From: Lentisphaerae bacterium GWF2_45_14
Lineage (GTDB): Bacteria > Verrucomicrobiota > Lentisphaeria > Victivallales > GWF2-45-14
Direction: 5' to 3'
Assembly (NCBI GenBank): GCA_001804785.1
Contig: MHBG01000018.1
Coordinates: forward strand, 44,280 to 108,279
Length of the DNA stretch: 64,000 nucleotides
Made by a program: the position numbers and the translations under genes. Of this stretch, positions 52,985 to 61,742 are shown piece after piece. Within the stretch, counting starts at the first letter, position 1. Every line of letters starts with the position of its first letter. The notes below the pieces were generated by a model. It saw nothing but the letters and a program-made list of their open reading frames with translations, ran no database searches and was not told the DNA's origin.

Positions 52985-54549
52985 ATAGCTCTTAAACTCG
53001 TTTTAAAGAAAAGAGTTACGGTCGTCCCGTGTTCCTTTTCCGATTTTTTTTCACTGACGGATTCCACTTCTATTTCACCGCCATAAGCGTTCATGAATTT
53101 TCTTACAAGGGGCATTCCGTAACCGGTGCCAGACTCTCCGCTTGTGCCGGGGCGGCTGGTGGCTTTGTTCGTATTGAAAATATCTTTTAACAGTTTATCG
53201 CTCATCCCGATGCCGCTGTCGGCGATTATGAGTCTAAGTCCGCCGTCCGCCTCTTTTTTTGAGTATATTTTGATAGTTGACCCGGGATACGAGAATTTGA
53301 TGGCATTGGTCAGGATGTTGTTTATCACTGAATTTGTGAGAGAGGTACTTTCGGCCAGCACCCTATCATCGGGTGCAAGATTGACCTCAGTAGAAATATT
53401 TTTTTCCTTGAAGCGTTTTTTGAGGATGAGAAATGATTCATTCAGTACGTTATTCAAATTAATATCTTGAATTGTGAATTCTGTTTTGCCGTCTTCTATC
53501 GCGTGCATTTTCCTTACGAGATCTATTATTTCAAGTCCTTTGTAAGCGACATTTTCAGCCTCCTTCTTTAATTCCTGGAAATGCGTTTCCACTTCTATTA
53601 ATTCCAGAGCGCCTATTACGGAGGCAAAGGGATTTACGAGATCATGGCACAAAACGTGAAGCATTTCTTTTCTTTCATCGTTCTGTTTCTCTATTGATTC
53701 CTTGCTTATCTTGAGTTCGTTGTTAAGTTTTTTGAGCTCAACAAGGTTTTCCTGCAGTTTTCTATTGAGCAGAACATCTTCAAGATGGACGCTTAGCCGC
53801 GCTAGGAGCTCCTCCTTTATAAAGGGCTTGGTAAGGTAGTCGTCAGCTCCGCTCTTAAATAAGTCGAGTTGCGTTACCTTATCATCGATGGCTGATAGGA
53901 TTATTATCGGCAGGGCTTTTAGTCCCAATTCTTTACGTATTTTGTTCGTCAGTTCTATTCCATTCATGGCAGGCATTTCCAAATCGGTAATGACCATGTC
54001 TATTTCCTGGCTGTGTTTGGAAATAATATCGTATGCGTCGTTGCCGTTTTCAGCCCGATAAACATAGACCCCTTCACGCTGGAGTACTTCAGAAATTATG
54101 GCGAGGTATATTTTGCTGTCATCTGCAACAAGAGCCTTGAGACCTGCAAGCTTCTTGGAGCTTTTCAATATTTTATCGACCCTTGTAAGTATTTCGTCTT
54201 CAAGAATTTCCTTGCTAATGAAATCTGCCCCGCCCAGCGCGAATCCTTTTTTCCTATCTTCTATTGTGTCTTGCGCTGTTACGAAAAGTATTGGTATTCG
54301 TCCTCCGGCGGGACTGCAAAATACAGGTCTGTACTTTTCCTTGTTGAGTTCTGCGCACGTTCTAAACCCGTCAAGTACCGGCATTTCTACGTCAAGGGTT
54401 ACAAGATCTATGGTGCCGTGGGCCGCGACAATATGGCGGAGCGCATCTGCCCCGTCCCGTGCCTCTATTATCTCATAGCCGCCGCTCTGGAGTTTTCTTC
54501 TGATTATGTTTCTGAACGTGGCACTGTCGTCTACTACGAGGATTTTCAT
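52981..54549 (-). CDS. Hybrid REC-REC-histidine kinase
   Basis: This 522-residue cytoplasmic protein has two receiver domains (first: ILVVDDSATFR, VTLDVEMPVLDG; second: ALVADDSKIYLAII, VITDLEMPAMNGIE) followed by a coiled coil, a HisKA-type H-box (LHVLCHDLVNPFASVIG) and an HATPase with IDSGIGMS-type N/G boxes (LIIADSGIGMSDKLL). It lacks a separate input domain, so it is probably controlled by phosphotransfer into its own receivers. The start at ATG 54549 follows GGGGGGAA. Confidence 0.9.
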   Translation of the reverse strand: MKILVVDDSATFRNIIRRKLQSGGYEIIEARDGADALRHIVAAHGTIDLVTLDVEMPVLDGFRTCAELNKEKYRPVFCSPAGGRIPILFVTAQDTIEDRKKGFALGGADFISKEILEDEILTRVDKILKSSKKLAGLKALVADDSKIYLAIISEVLQREGVYVYRAENGNDAYDIISKHSQEIDMVITDLEMPAMNGIELTNKIRKELGLKALPIIILSAIDDKVTQLDLFKSGADDYLTKPFIKEELLARLSVHLEDVLLNRKLQENLVELKKLNNELKISKESIEKQNDERKEMLHVLCHDLVNPFASVIGALELIEVETHFQELKKEAENVAYKGLEIIDLVRKMHAIEDGKTEFTIQDINLNNVLNESFLILKKRFKEKNISTEVNLAPDDRVLAESTSLTNSVINNILTNAIKFSYPGSTIKIYSKKEADGGLRLIIADSGIGMSDKLLKDIFNTNKATSRPGTSGESGTGYGMPLVRKFMNAYGGEIEVESVSEKKSEKEHGTTVTLFFKTSLRAI

Positions 54550-54576
54550 TGTCAAATTCCCCCCGATTAAAATATC

Positions 54577-55731
54577 TTACTCGAGAAATCGTTTGGCTTT
54601 TTTCTCAAATGCCTCTTTCAACGGATGGTTTTCGGCATCCTTCAGCGTATCAGTGAAATCCTTGAGGAGCTTTTTCTGTTCTTTTGAGAGATCCAAGGGT
54701 GTTTCTATAAATATTCTTACATGCTGGTCGCCTCTTCCTCCGCCTCGCAGCGAGGGAACACCCTTGTTTTTTAAGCGTAATACAGTTCCATTCTGTGTGC
54801 CTTCAGGAATTTTCATCCTAGTTTTCCCGCTTATGGTTGGTACATCAATTATGCCGCCAACCGCCGCCGTTGCGAAATCTATGGGGACTTCACAGATTAT
54901 ATCATTGCCGTCCCTGAGGAAGACATCGTGGGATTTTACGTGTATTACCACATAGAGGTCGCCTGGTCTGCCGCCGCGATAGCCGCTCTCGCCTTCGCCG
55001 GATACTCTGAGCCTGGAACCTGTGTCAACGCCGGGCGGTATATGTATCTGGAGATTTTTGTCTATTCTTATCCGTCCTTCTCCGCTGCAGCTTGAACATG
55101 GGGTTTTAATCATCTGGCCCGAGCCGCCACAGGACGGGCAGGACTGCCTGATGCTAAAGAATCCCTGTGCAAGCGATACCTGCCCGGTTCCGCCACAACG
55201 GGTGCAGGTTGTTTTGCCTGTTCCCGGCTCACTGCCACTTCCCTTGCATCTTGAGCACTCATCCATTCTGGGGATATTGATCTTTTTGTCGGCGCCGTAG
55301 ACGGCATCCTCGAAATCAATTTCAAGGTCGTATCTCAAGTCTGAACCATCTCTTGCGGAACTGGCGCTGCGGCGTGAATGCCCGCCGCCAAAGAGGTCAT
55401 CGAATATGCTGCCGCCGCCACCGCCGCCACCGCCGTTGCCGAAGACCTGGCTGAATATGTCGAACGGATCGTGGAATCCTCCACCGGAGGTTCCCGACGA
55501 TGCGCTTCGCTTGAAGGCATCAGGTCCGAACTGATCGTACTGAGCGCGTTTGTTTTTGTCGCTCAGGACTTCATATGCCTCGGATATTTCCTTGAATTTA
55601 TCTTCGGCGCTTTTATCGCCCCGGTTCTTATCTGGATGATATTTTATCGCCAGTTTCCTGTATGCTTTTTTTATTTCTTCGGGCGATGCACTCTTTGTTA
55701 CGCCCAGAAGCTCATAATACTCTTTTGACAT
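54577..55731 (-). CDS. dnaJ: Chaperone protein DnaJ
   Basis: This 384-residue co-chaperone has a J domain with HPD ([10 protein letters not shown]), a Gly/Phe-rich linker ([20 protein letters not shown]), a zinc-finger domain with four CxxCxGxG-type repeats ([42 protein letters not shown]), and the C-terminal substrate domains. It is 30 bases downstream of grpE. No CIRCE element is evident. Confidence 0.97.
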   Translation of the reverse strand: MSKEYYELLGVTKSASPEEIKKAYRKLAIKYHPDKNRGDKSAEDKFKEISEAYEVLSDKNKRAQYDQFGPDAFKRSASSGTSGGGFHDPFDIFSQVFGNGGGGGGGGSIFDDLFGGGHSRRSASSARDGSDLRYDLEIDFEDAVYGADKKINIPRMDECSRCKGSGSEPGTGKTTCTRCGGTGQVSLAQGFFSIRQSCPSCGGSGQMIKTPCSSCSGEGRIRIDKNLQIHIPPGVDTGSRLRVSGEGESGYRGGRPGDLYVVIHVKSHDVFLRDGNDIICEVPIDFATAAVGGIIDVPTISGKTRMKIPEGTQNGTVLRLKNKGVPSLRGGGRGDQHVRIFIETPLDLSKEQKKLLKDFTDTLKDAENHPLKEAFEKKAKRFLE

Positions 55732-55761
55732 GGTCGCTTCTCTATGGTTATTGTACGTTCT

Positions 55762-56373
55762 TTAGTTTCCTGCTGCCTGGTCTTCCGTTTTTGCCTCTTT
55801 TGCCGGTCCGCTGCTGACTACTACTCTTGCTGGACGCATCAGTCTTTCCCCCAGCTTGTAACCGCAACTCCACTGACGGGATACTTTTCCCTCTTCTATG
55901 CTGTCGGATGCTTCGTTGGATATTGCCTCATGTAATGCAGGATCAAAATCTTTACCGTCGGCATCGATTCTTTCTATGCCCAGCTCGTCAAGCGCCTTAT
56001 TAAACTCAGTGAGTATCATATTGAGCCCTTCGCGTATCGACCCTGTATTTTCCGATTTCTCCGCCGCACATACGGCCATAAAAAAATGGTCAAAAACCTG
56101 CAAAAACGGCTGTATTGCCGAGAATGTTCCCTCGTACCTTGCAGTTGAAATATCCTTTGATACCCTTTTTCTGTAGTTCTGATATTCTGCGCAGGTTCTG
56201 AGGTACTTGTCGTTTGCGGCAGCAAGCTCGTCCCTGAGTCTTTCCATTTCACTTTTCTCGGTATGGGCAGCTTCCTGAGGAACCTCTTGCTGCGGCATTC
56301 CTTCCTCAGACGATGTATTTTCGACGCCATTTCCTTTGGACGCCTCGTGATGTTTTTTATGATGATGGTTCAT
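55762..56373 (-). CDS. grpE: Nucleotide exchange factor GrpE
   Basis: This 203-residue protein has a His/Lys-rich disordered N-terminus, a long coiled coil (ERLRDELAAANDKYLRTCAE then YQNYRKRVSKDI), and the C-terminal beta domain with GERLMRPARVVVS. GrpE releases ADP from DnaK. dnaK itself is not in this window. Confidence 0.95.
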   Translation of the reverse strand: MNHHHKKHHEASKGNGVENTSSEEGMPQQEVPQEAAHTEKSEMERLRDELAAANDKYLRTCAEYQNYRKRVSKDISTARYEGTFSAIQPFLQVFDHFFMAVCAAEKSENTGSIREGLNMILTEFNKALDELGIERIDADGKDFDPALHEAISNEASDSIEEGKVSRQWSCGYKLGERLMRPARVVVSSGPAKEAKTEDQAAGN

Positions 56374-56465
56374 TAAAACAAATCTCCTTGAATTCAGATT
56401 TAAATGTCCAGCCTATTAAGCTACCATCAAAACCGGAAAAATCAAAGGCAGAACAATAGTGTTTT

Positions 56466-57593
56466 TTAGTTGAACTTTATCCAGGGTGCTGTCTTTACAG
56501 AATGCTTTCCCTTCAATCCTATCTCAGAGAGGTTTGACAGCCAATGGATTTTACGAAGTTTCAGTATACGCAACGTGGTTTCAGGGCCTATCCCCGGCAC
56601 ACGCAGAAGATTCTCTTCGGAGGCAGTATTTATATTGACCGGATAGAATGCATGGTGATTCTCTGCCCATATAAGCTTCGGGTCTTTTTCAAGTGAAAAA
56701 TTGCCGCCCGGCGAGAATATCATGTCTTCCTTGGCAAAGGCATATTTTCGGATGAGAAAGTCAGCCTGGTAGAGGCGGTGCTCACGCGTAAGACGGTCTT
56801 CGCTTGAGGAAAGACTGAACTTCAGTTCTCCGGCTATATCAGGAGAGCCCAGCCCCTGCTGATACGCCGAAAAATAAACTCTCTTGAACTTGAGTCTTTC
56901 ATATATGCCAAACGTGTAATTTATTATCTCAGAATCGGTTTCATCAGATGCTCCGACTATGAACTGCGTGCTGCATTTCGTTTTCGGATGTGCCGTCCCC
57001 GGCCCGGTATTTCTGCTTATGAACTTGAGAAGTCTTATAATATCCGACTCGTAATCCTTTCTTGAAGAAAGGCCTCTGAAATGCTTTTCCCCTGGCGTTT
57101 CTATATTTAGAGAAACTGCGTTCGAGTACTTCAGCGCCATTTCGACCGCAGCCTCGGAACAGCCCGGAATGACCTTCAGATGTATGAATGCTTTGCGAGC
57201 TTGCGGATTCCTTCGTATTAGAGCGGCTGTATCGGTTATGAGCTGCATAGTCCGCTCGGGCGTGTCATGCACCCCCGAGCTGAGGAAAACACCATGAATG
57301 GCATTTTTTCTGTAATAGTCCATGAAGAGACTGGCTGTTTCTTCCGGCTTGATAGTACAACGCCTTATATTCGAATCGCTTCTCAATGGACAATACTTAC
57401 AGTCGTTCGAACATGCATTCGAAAGCAGGGTCTTAAGCAGTATTGAATATCCGCCACGGGGCAGGGGCACAGGATAAAGCCATTTGCCGTCGGAGCTTTT
57501 TTTTCTCTGGCCGCCTTTACTTGTCCCGCATGCGCAGGCAAGGTCATACTGCGAATCTTCCGATAGTATTTCCAGTTTTTTTATTATATCCAT
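56466..57593 (-). CDS. Radical SAM protein with C-terminal helix-hairpin-helix (putative DNA repair/modification)
   Basis: This 375-residue protein has the radical SAM cluster motif CSNDCKYC (C-x3-C-x2-C, about residue 59-66) with a preceding LLKTLLSNA, and a C-terminal helix-hairpin-helix NINTASEENLLRVPGIGPET. It matches the family annotated as putative DNA modification/repair radical SAM proteins (TIGR03916), often encoded beside a UDG-like partner. No such partner is adjacent here; a family 1 ung is 4 kb away. Confidence 0.88.
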   Translation of the reverse strand: MDIIKKLEILSEDSQYDLACACGTSKGGQRKKSSDGKWLYPVPLPRGGYSILLKTLLSNACSNDCKYCPLRSDSNIRRCTIKPEETASLFMDYYRKNAIHGVFLSSGVHDTPERTMQLITDTAALIRRNPQARKAFIHLKVIPGCSEAAVEMALKYSNAVSLNIETPGEKHFRGLSSRKDYESDIIRLLKFISRNTGPGTAHPKTKCSTQFIVGASDETDSEIINYTFGIYERLKFKRVYFSAYQQGLGSPDIAGELKFSLSSSEDRLTREHRLYQADFLIRKYAFAKEDMIFSPGGNFSLEKDPKLIWAENHHAFYPVNINTASEENLLRVPGIGPETTLRILKLRKIHWLSNLSEIGLKGKHSVKTAPWIKFN

Positions 57594-57691
57594 TTTTTAG
57601 CGCCAAATTTGACAATAAATATGCGATTCTGCTTGTATTCTGTCATGCAGTTACTTTATTTCATTTTAGGAAAAAGAAAAGTGATAATAAT

Positions 57692-58969
57692 ATGACCAGT
57701 TTCAGAATCAATGGCGGAAAAGAACTCTCCGGTGAACTTCGGGTCAGCGGCAATAAAAATGCGGCACTCCCAATGATTGCCGCAACACTTCTGACCGATA
57801 AGGAAGTCCTTCTCAAAAATGTGCCCGACATACTCGATGTCCGTGTAATGCTCGAAATAGTAAGCTCGCTCGGGGTGGATGTATCATTCGACAATGGCGA
57901 ACTCAGAATCAAGGCCGAATCAATAAAGACCAATGAGATACCTCGGCTTCTGTGTTCTAAAATCAGGACATCTTTCCTACTCGGCGCTCCCCTTCTTCAG
58001 AGGACAGGTAAATGTGTCCTGTGGCCGCCGGGAGGCGATATCATCGGACGACGGAGGCTTGACGCTCATTTTTACGGCTTGAGAACACTCGGCGCCGAAC
58101 TGTCTGTTGACAATCTTCCATTCGTTTTTTCCCGCTCCGCCAAGCTTCGGGGCAGGGAATTATTCCTCGACGAAGCAAGCGTTACCGCCACAGAGCATAT
58201 CCTGCTTGCCGCAGTACTCGCGGAAGGACGTACCGTTATTAGAAACGCCGCCTCTGAACCGCATGTTAAGTCACTGGCCGAGCTCCTTAACAAGATGGGC
58301 GCTAAAATTTCCGGACTTGACTCAAATACAATCTATATCGATGGGGTCGAAGCACTTCACGGCGCGGAGCACTGCATCGAAGGCGATCACATTGAGGCTG
58401 GCAGCTTTCTCGCTCTCGCCGCCGCCACCGGAAGCAAAATAAAAATAAACGGGACATCTCCCCGCAACTACTGGATGATCAGGCGAGTCTTCGAGAAAAT
58501 GGGGGTCGAGATGACACTAAATTCCGACCATATATATTTCCCGGACGGTCAATCCCTTAAAATCGAACCAGAACACGGCAACGCCATTCCTATAATATCG
58601 GATGGCCCGTGGCCACAGCTTCCAACCGACATGATGAGCTGCCTCATCGTTGCGGCCACCCAGGCAAGCGGAACTGTTATGTTCTTCGAAAAAATGTTTG
58701 AAAGCCGCATATATTTCGTTGACCGCCTTATCATGATGGGGGCCAACGCGATTGTTTGCGACCCGCACCGCGTTGTTATTTCCGGCCCCGCCCGGCTTCG
58801 AGCTTCAGAAATGTCAAGCCCAGACATTCGTGCCGGCATGGCTATGGTTATCGCCGCCCTCTGCGCAGAGGGCGAGAGCGTTATACATAATGCCGATATG
58901 ATTCTTCGCGGTTATGAAGGGCTTGTTGATAAAGTAAGTGCCCTCGGCGGATTAATAGAAAAAATCTAA
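57692..58969 (+). CDS. murA: UDP-N-acetylglucosamine 1-carboxyvinyltransferase MurA (Asp variant)
   Basis: This 425-residue enzyme performs the first committed step of peptidoglycan synthesis. Seen: SGNKNAALPMIAATLL (Lys22 and Asn23 in the E. coli scheme), CSKIRTSFLLGAPLL, WPPGGDIIGRRRLDAH, EDHIEAGSFL-like EGDHIEAGSFLALA, and TDMMSCLIVAATQA. The residue aligned with catalytic Cys115 is Asp116 (PGGDIIG), the change found naturally in mycobacterial and chlamydial MurA that prevents fosfomycin alkylation. The start is the ATG at 57692; the upstream frame overlaps the radical SAM gene on the other strand and is not used. Confidence 0.95.
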   Translation: MTSFRINGGKELSGELRVSGNKNAALPMIAATLLTDKEVLLKNVPDILDVRVMLEIVSSLGVDVSFDNGELRIKAESIKTNEIPRLLCSKIRTSFLLGAPLLQRTGKCVLWPPGGDIIGRRRLDAHFYGLRTLGAELSVDNLPFVFSRSAKLRGRELFLDEASVTATEHILLAAVLAEGRTVIRNAASEPHVKSLAELLNKMGAKISGLDSNTIYIDGVEALHGAEHCIEGDHIEAGSFLALAAATGSKIKINGTSPRNYWMIRRVFEKMGVEMTLNSDHIYFPDGQSLKIEPEHGNAIPIISDGPWPQLPTDMMSCLIVAATQASGTVMFFEKMFESRIYFVDRLIMMGANAIVCDPHRVVISGPARLRASEMSSPDIRAGMAMVIAALCAEGESVIHNADMILRGYEGLVDKVSALGGLIEKI

Positions 58970-58985
58970 AACGCCTGGCAGCCTC

Positions 58986-60281
58986 TCAATCGTTGCTAGT
59001 GTATTTTTTCTGGGGAATGAATTTTAAGGGACGTCTCAGAGTTTGCGTTTCCTTGAATTCATTGAATGAAGGCTTGGGCGGTCGGCCGAACACTCTTGTT
59101 GAAGTCGATTCCGACTCTTCTTTTCTGGAGGGAGAAGTCAACCTGCTGACCGTTTGGTTAGAAGCCAGTTCGATAACGGGAGAATTTGATTTCATTGTAG
59201 GTCTTCTGAACTTGTGGGTGCTCGTATCGCTTATATGGTTTCCCGCTGACGATATGCTTTTGATTGGCCTTCTGATCGATGTGTGTATTTTTTCATCATC
59301 TGCTTTTTTCTGCATCTGGAGTTTTAGCTGATGCTTTTCCGGAAGCTCGACAGGGATAAATATCTTGCTATAATTAAGCCACTCGCCGGAGTCATGGTAC
59401 TCCATATTTTCCAATGCCAAACTCTCTATTATCCTGATAGTCGCCTGCTGATACCTCGTCCAGAAATCAATATTAAGGTTGTCAAGTCCGGCATATCTGA
59501 GCATCTGATCTGATGGCGGAGCAGAGGGCTTGTTTCTAGCGCATTCGTCAAGCCAGTCACAGAACTGGATCAGCGTAGTGTCATAAATGAATTCTCGACC
59601 CGGAACAAAATCTGAGTGATGGTGGGCTATGGGAATTATGACCTCATCCGTCATACCCCATTTTTTCATCAGGATTCCGCCGGCAATGGCATGATTTATG
59701 TGGAAGACAGACTCTTCCGCCTTGAAAATAGGAATATTGCTTTGCGCTGAGATATCAATGGCCTGTTTGTATTTTTTGGGGTTCAATTTTTTCAGTACCA
59801 GCTTGCCCATGTCATGAAGAAGCATCATCAGTTGCAACTTGCTTGCCGATGAAACATTGAACTTGTTCATCATGTTGGTCATGAGTATTGAAGACGCATA
59901 GGAGTGCTCCCATTCTTCCTTTTCTGCGCTGCCGAAGAACGACATTACGGTTACCGCGTAAAGAATATGCTTTATGTTTAAAGCACCCAATATGTTGATA
60001 GCTTCTTCCATCCCAGAGACATACCGGGATATTCCGTAAACGCCCGAGTTAACTTCCTTTATTATCCGCTCGCTGAGATCCGGCGTTCTTTCTATCGCCC
60101 TGGCGAGTCTTTCCGCATCGAGTTCCCCTTTGAGAAGCGTCAGGATTTTCATCATCCTCGGTGAGGGCATAGGAAGTCCATCCATAGTGCTGATGTTCTT
60201 TATCATCAGACGTCTTTCAAATCCGGGTGCTGCTGAGCTTTCCTGTTCCTGTGTCATTCCACGTTCCCCATGAAAGTTCAT
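58986..60281 (-). CDS. HDOD-domain protein
   Basis: This 431-residue protein has an HDOD domain (about 30-250) with LPMPSPRMMKILTLLKGELD, an HD-like LHDMGKLVLKKL and IIPIAHHHSDF. The last 120 residues are disordered, Ser/Arg-rich and repeat RRP-type motifs (IRRPIKS, FRRPTMKS, FGRPPKPS, LRRPLKF), suggesting a binding tail. HDOD proteins scaffold signalling output in chemotaxis and cell-cycle systems. Confidence 0.85.
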   Translation of the reverse strand: MNFHGERGMTQEQESSAAPGFERRLMIKNISTMDGLPMPSPRMMKILTLLKGELDAERLARAIERTPDLSERIIKEVNSGVYGISRYVSGMEEAINILGALNIKHILYAVTVMSFFGSAEKEEWEHSYASSILMTNMMNKFNVSSASKLQLMMLLHDMGKLVLKKLNPKKYKQAIDISAQSNIPIFKAEESVFHINHAIAGGILMKKWGMTDEVIIPIAHHHSDFVPGREFIYDTTLIQFCDWLDECARNKPSAPPSDQMLRYAGLDNLNIDFWTRYQQATIRIIESLALENMEYHDSGEWLNYSKIFIPVELPEKHQLKLQMQKKADDEKIHTSIRRPIKSISSAGNHISDTSTHKFRRPTMKSNSPVIELASNQTVSRLTSPSRKEESESTSTRVFGRPPKPSFNEFKETQTLRRPLKFIPQKKYTSND

Positions 60282-60391
60282 ACTCTATCCGAAACTTTGA
60301 AAAGTTCAACAAAAATATTGAAAAATCTATTTCGCTGGATTTTAACCGCAGGAAATCCAATTTATCAATGGACTTGTAAGGGTGCCCTGAG

Positions 60392-60835
60392 CTACAGGGG
60401 AGGGGATGCATTTCCGCTAGTCAGCGGCTTGATTGCTAATCTCAATTCCAGCCCGCAGCCCTTTATATACTTATATAATGTATCAAGCTTGATGTTCTCA
60501 GTTCCGTTCTCTATCTGTTCCACCCTGCTTCGCGACAGTCCCATCGCGCAGGACAATCCAGCTTGTGTAAGCGAGCGTTTCTTTCTCAATTCAGAGAGAG
60601 ATTCTTTTATACTCTCTAACCCCAATGTCGCGGCATAATTCCCCGCATTATCAAAAATCCCGAAACTAAGCCTAGTGCCGCACGCATCCAAATAGTCCTT
60701 TAAAACTGACAAAACCGCATTGTTTGAGGCTTCAAGGTTTTTCACGCGTTCTCTTGATACTCCCATTTTTGCGGCAATTTCGGACTGAGAAGCCCCTGCT
60801 CTCTTTCTTAATGACTTTAAAATATCTCCAATCAC
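60392..60835 (-). CDS. Tandem-HTH (XRE-XRE) regulator
   Basis: This 147-residue protein is two XRE helix-turn-helix domains in a row: KRAGASQSEIAAKMGVSRER (first) and KKRSLTQAGLSCAMGLSRSR (second). Each is followed by a similar LDTLYKYIKGCGLELRL or LKDYLDACGTRLSFGI helix-strand pair, so the gene arose by internal duplication. No sensor domain is present. Three phased repeats just upstream are its probable operators (see 60847-60913). It lies next to the dif site and the mobile element but its composition matches the host side. Confidence 0.88.
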   Translation of the reverse strand: MIGDILKSLRKRAGASQSEIAAKMGVSRERVKNLEASNNAVLSVLKDYLDACGTRLSFGIFDNAGNYAATLGLESIKESLSELRKKRSLTQAGLSCAMGLSRSRVEQIENGTENIKLDTLYKYIKGCGLELRLAIKPLTSGNASPPL

Positions 60836-60846
60836 AACTCAACTCC

Positions 60847-60913
60847 GGTATATATATATATCATAAATCAACAAAAGGTATATCTGTATATCACAGTGGT
60901 ACATAAATATATC
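60847..60913. promoter_or_regulatory. Three phased operator-like repeats
   Basis: GGTATATATATATATC (60847-60862), GGTATATCTGTATATC (60877-60892) and GGTACATAAATATATC (60898-60913) share the pattern GGTAyATnnnTATATC, close to a palindrome. Starts are 30 and 21 bases apart, about three and two helical turns. They lie 11-78 bases upstream of the tandem-HTH gene and are the probable autoregulatory site. Confidence 0.6.
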
Positions 60914-61109
60914 AAAAATACTTAAAGTCAAATCGTTAACTTGATCTGTCGGACCTTTTTAGCGTTTTTTTTAAAGCAACTTCACGGCTCTGTCCAGATA
61001 TTGGCCAACTTATTCAACAACTTATTAACATGCCGATTGTCATTATTGCATAATATGCTCAACTTCAATTACTTGTATATTTAATCCTCTACCATTCTAG
61101 CTGTATCAT

Positions 61110-61137
61110 ATTTAACATAATATATATTATGCGACGT
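61110..61137 (-). other. dif site (XerC/XerD recombination site), left boundary of the mobile element
   Basis: Read on the minus strand this is ACGTCGCATAA, TATATA, TTATGTTAAAT. The XerD arm (61110-61120 on plus as ATTTAACATAA) is identical to that of E. coli dif, the spacer is 6 bases, and the XerC arm keeps CGCATAA. It is both the chromosome-dimer-resolution site of the replication terminus and the point where the mobile element begins. Confidence 0.88.
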
Positions 61138-61189
61138 TAGAAACTACCAGTTTTATAGGCTTGTTATAATGAATTATCGGCAGTTCCGT
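61126..61189 (+). repeat. 64-base direct repeat, copy 1 (copy 2 at 63937-64000)
   Basis: ATTATGCGACGTTAGAAACT and onward is identical over all 64 visible bases to 63937-64000; the second copy is cut by the window edge. Period 2,811 bases. Left of the shared part the two differ (host XerD arm versus element end), as expected for a tandem dif integrant. Confidence 0.97.
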
Positions 61190-61495
61190 ATAATCGACAT
61201 ATGAAACGCAATCATACTTATCCTGCATCGAAAGCATTTCATCAGTACAAAGTAATTTCGACATCAAAGGACAATCGAAATCAAGCATAGACGAACCGCC
61301 TTGAAAATCCCGAAGAACATTCTTAGCTATTTCAAGATGTTCACTGCTTGAAGCCCAGGGAGGGCGGGGAATGATCGTCACGATATCGCCGGAACGGGCT
61401 ACTATTTCATAACTGAAAGTCGATTCGTTAAAAAGCATGCGGTAGGAAACCGAATATTCTTCACCTTTGTATTTAAAGTACTTTCTGAAATTCAT
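61127..61495 (-). CDS. Element protein, 122 residues, stop codon in dif
   Basis: I do not recognise this family. It is a mixed soluble protein (GEEYSVSYRMLFNESTFSYE, VTIIPRPPWASSSEH) with no membrane helix. It is last in the element's operon, 25 bases after the 64-residue gene. Its TAA stop (plus-strand 61127-61129) is formed by the inner end of the XerC arm, so the gene is closed by the recombination site itself in both the integrated and circular forms. Confidence 0.7.
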   Translation of the reverse strand: MNFRKYFKYKGEEYSVSYRMLFNESTFSYEIVARSGDIVTIIPRPPWASSSEHLEIAKNVLRDFQGGSSMLDFDCPLMSKLLCTDEMLSMQDKYDCVSYVDYTELPIIHYNKPIKLVVSNVA

Positions 61496-61520
61496 AGCTG
61501 GAACCTTTCAGGGGAAGGGG

Positions 61521-61715
61521 TTAATCTTCATTCTCGGAATCGTCAAGCTCGGAATCAATCTGTTCTTCCAAGTCTTTACGACCATCCTTAACGCCCTTTT
61601 TATGAGCAAGCTCACGTTTAAGAGCGTTATGATTCATGTTCGAGAAAAAGCCCGTCCTCCCCTGCCCTTCCTCATATCCTTCATCGTATGAATCTTCTAC
61701 ATCGTCATCAAACAT
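61521..61715 (-). CDS. Element protein, 64 residues, highly acidic
   Basis: A very acidic, helical small protein (DDDVEDSYDEGYEEG at the start, QIDSELDDSENED at the end) with a central basic patch (NALKRELAHKKGVKDGRKD). GAGGTG precedes the ATG. The charge pattern could suit a DNA mimic or a partner of the replication protein; function unknown. Confidence 0.65.
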   Translation of the reverse strand: MFDDDVEDSYDEGYEEGQGRTGFFSNMNHNALKRELAHKKGVKDGRKDLEEQIDSELDDSENED

Positions 61716-61742
61716 TTTTTCACCTCATAAGTTTTTAAAAAA

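Noticed and set aside
57443..57691. Longer N-terminus for MurA from 57443
   Set aside because: The extra 83 residues overlap the radical SAM gene on the other strand and do not match MurA, which begins at the ATG at 57692.
61046..61060. Second possible dif-like string (TTGCATAATATGC) left of the true dif
   Set aside because: It has part of a XerC-like core but no XerD arm at any sensible spacing.
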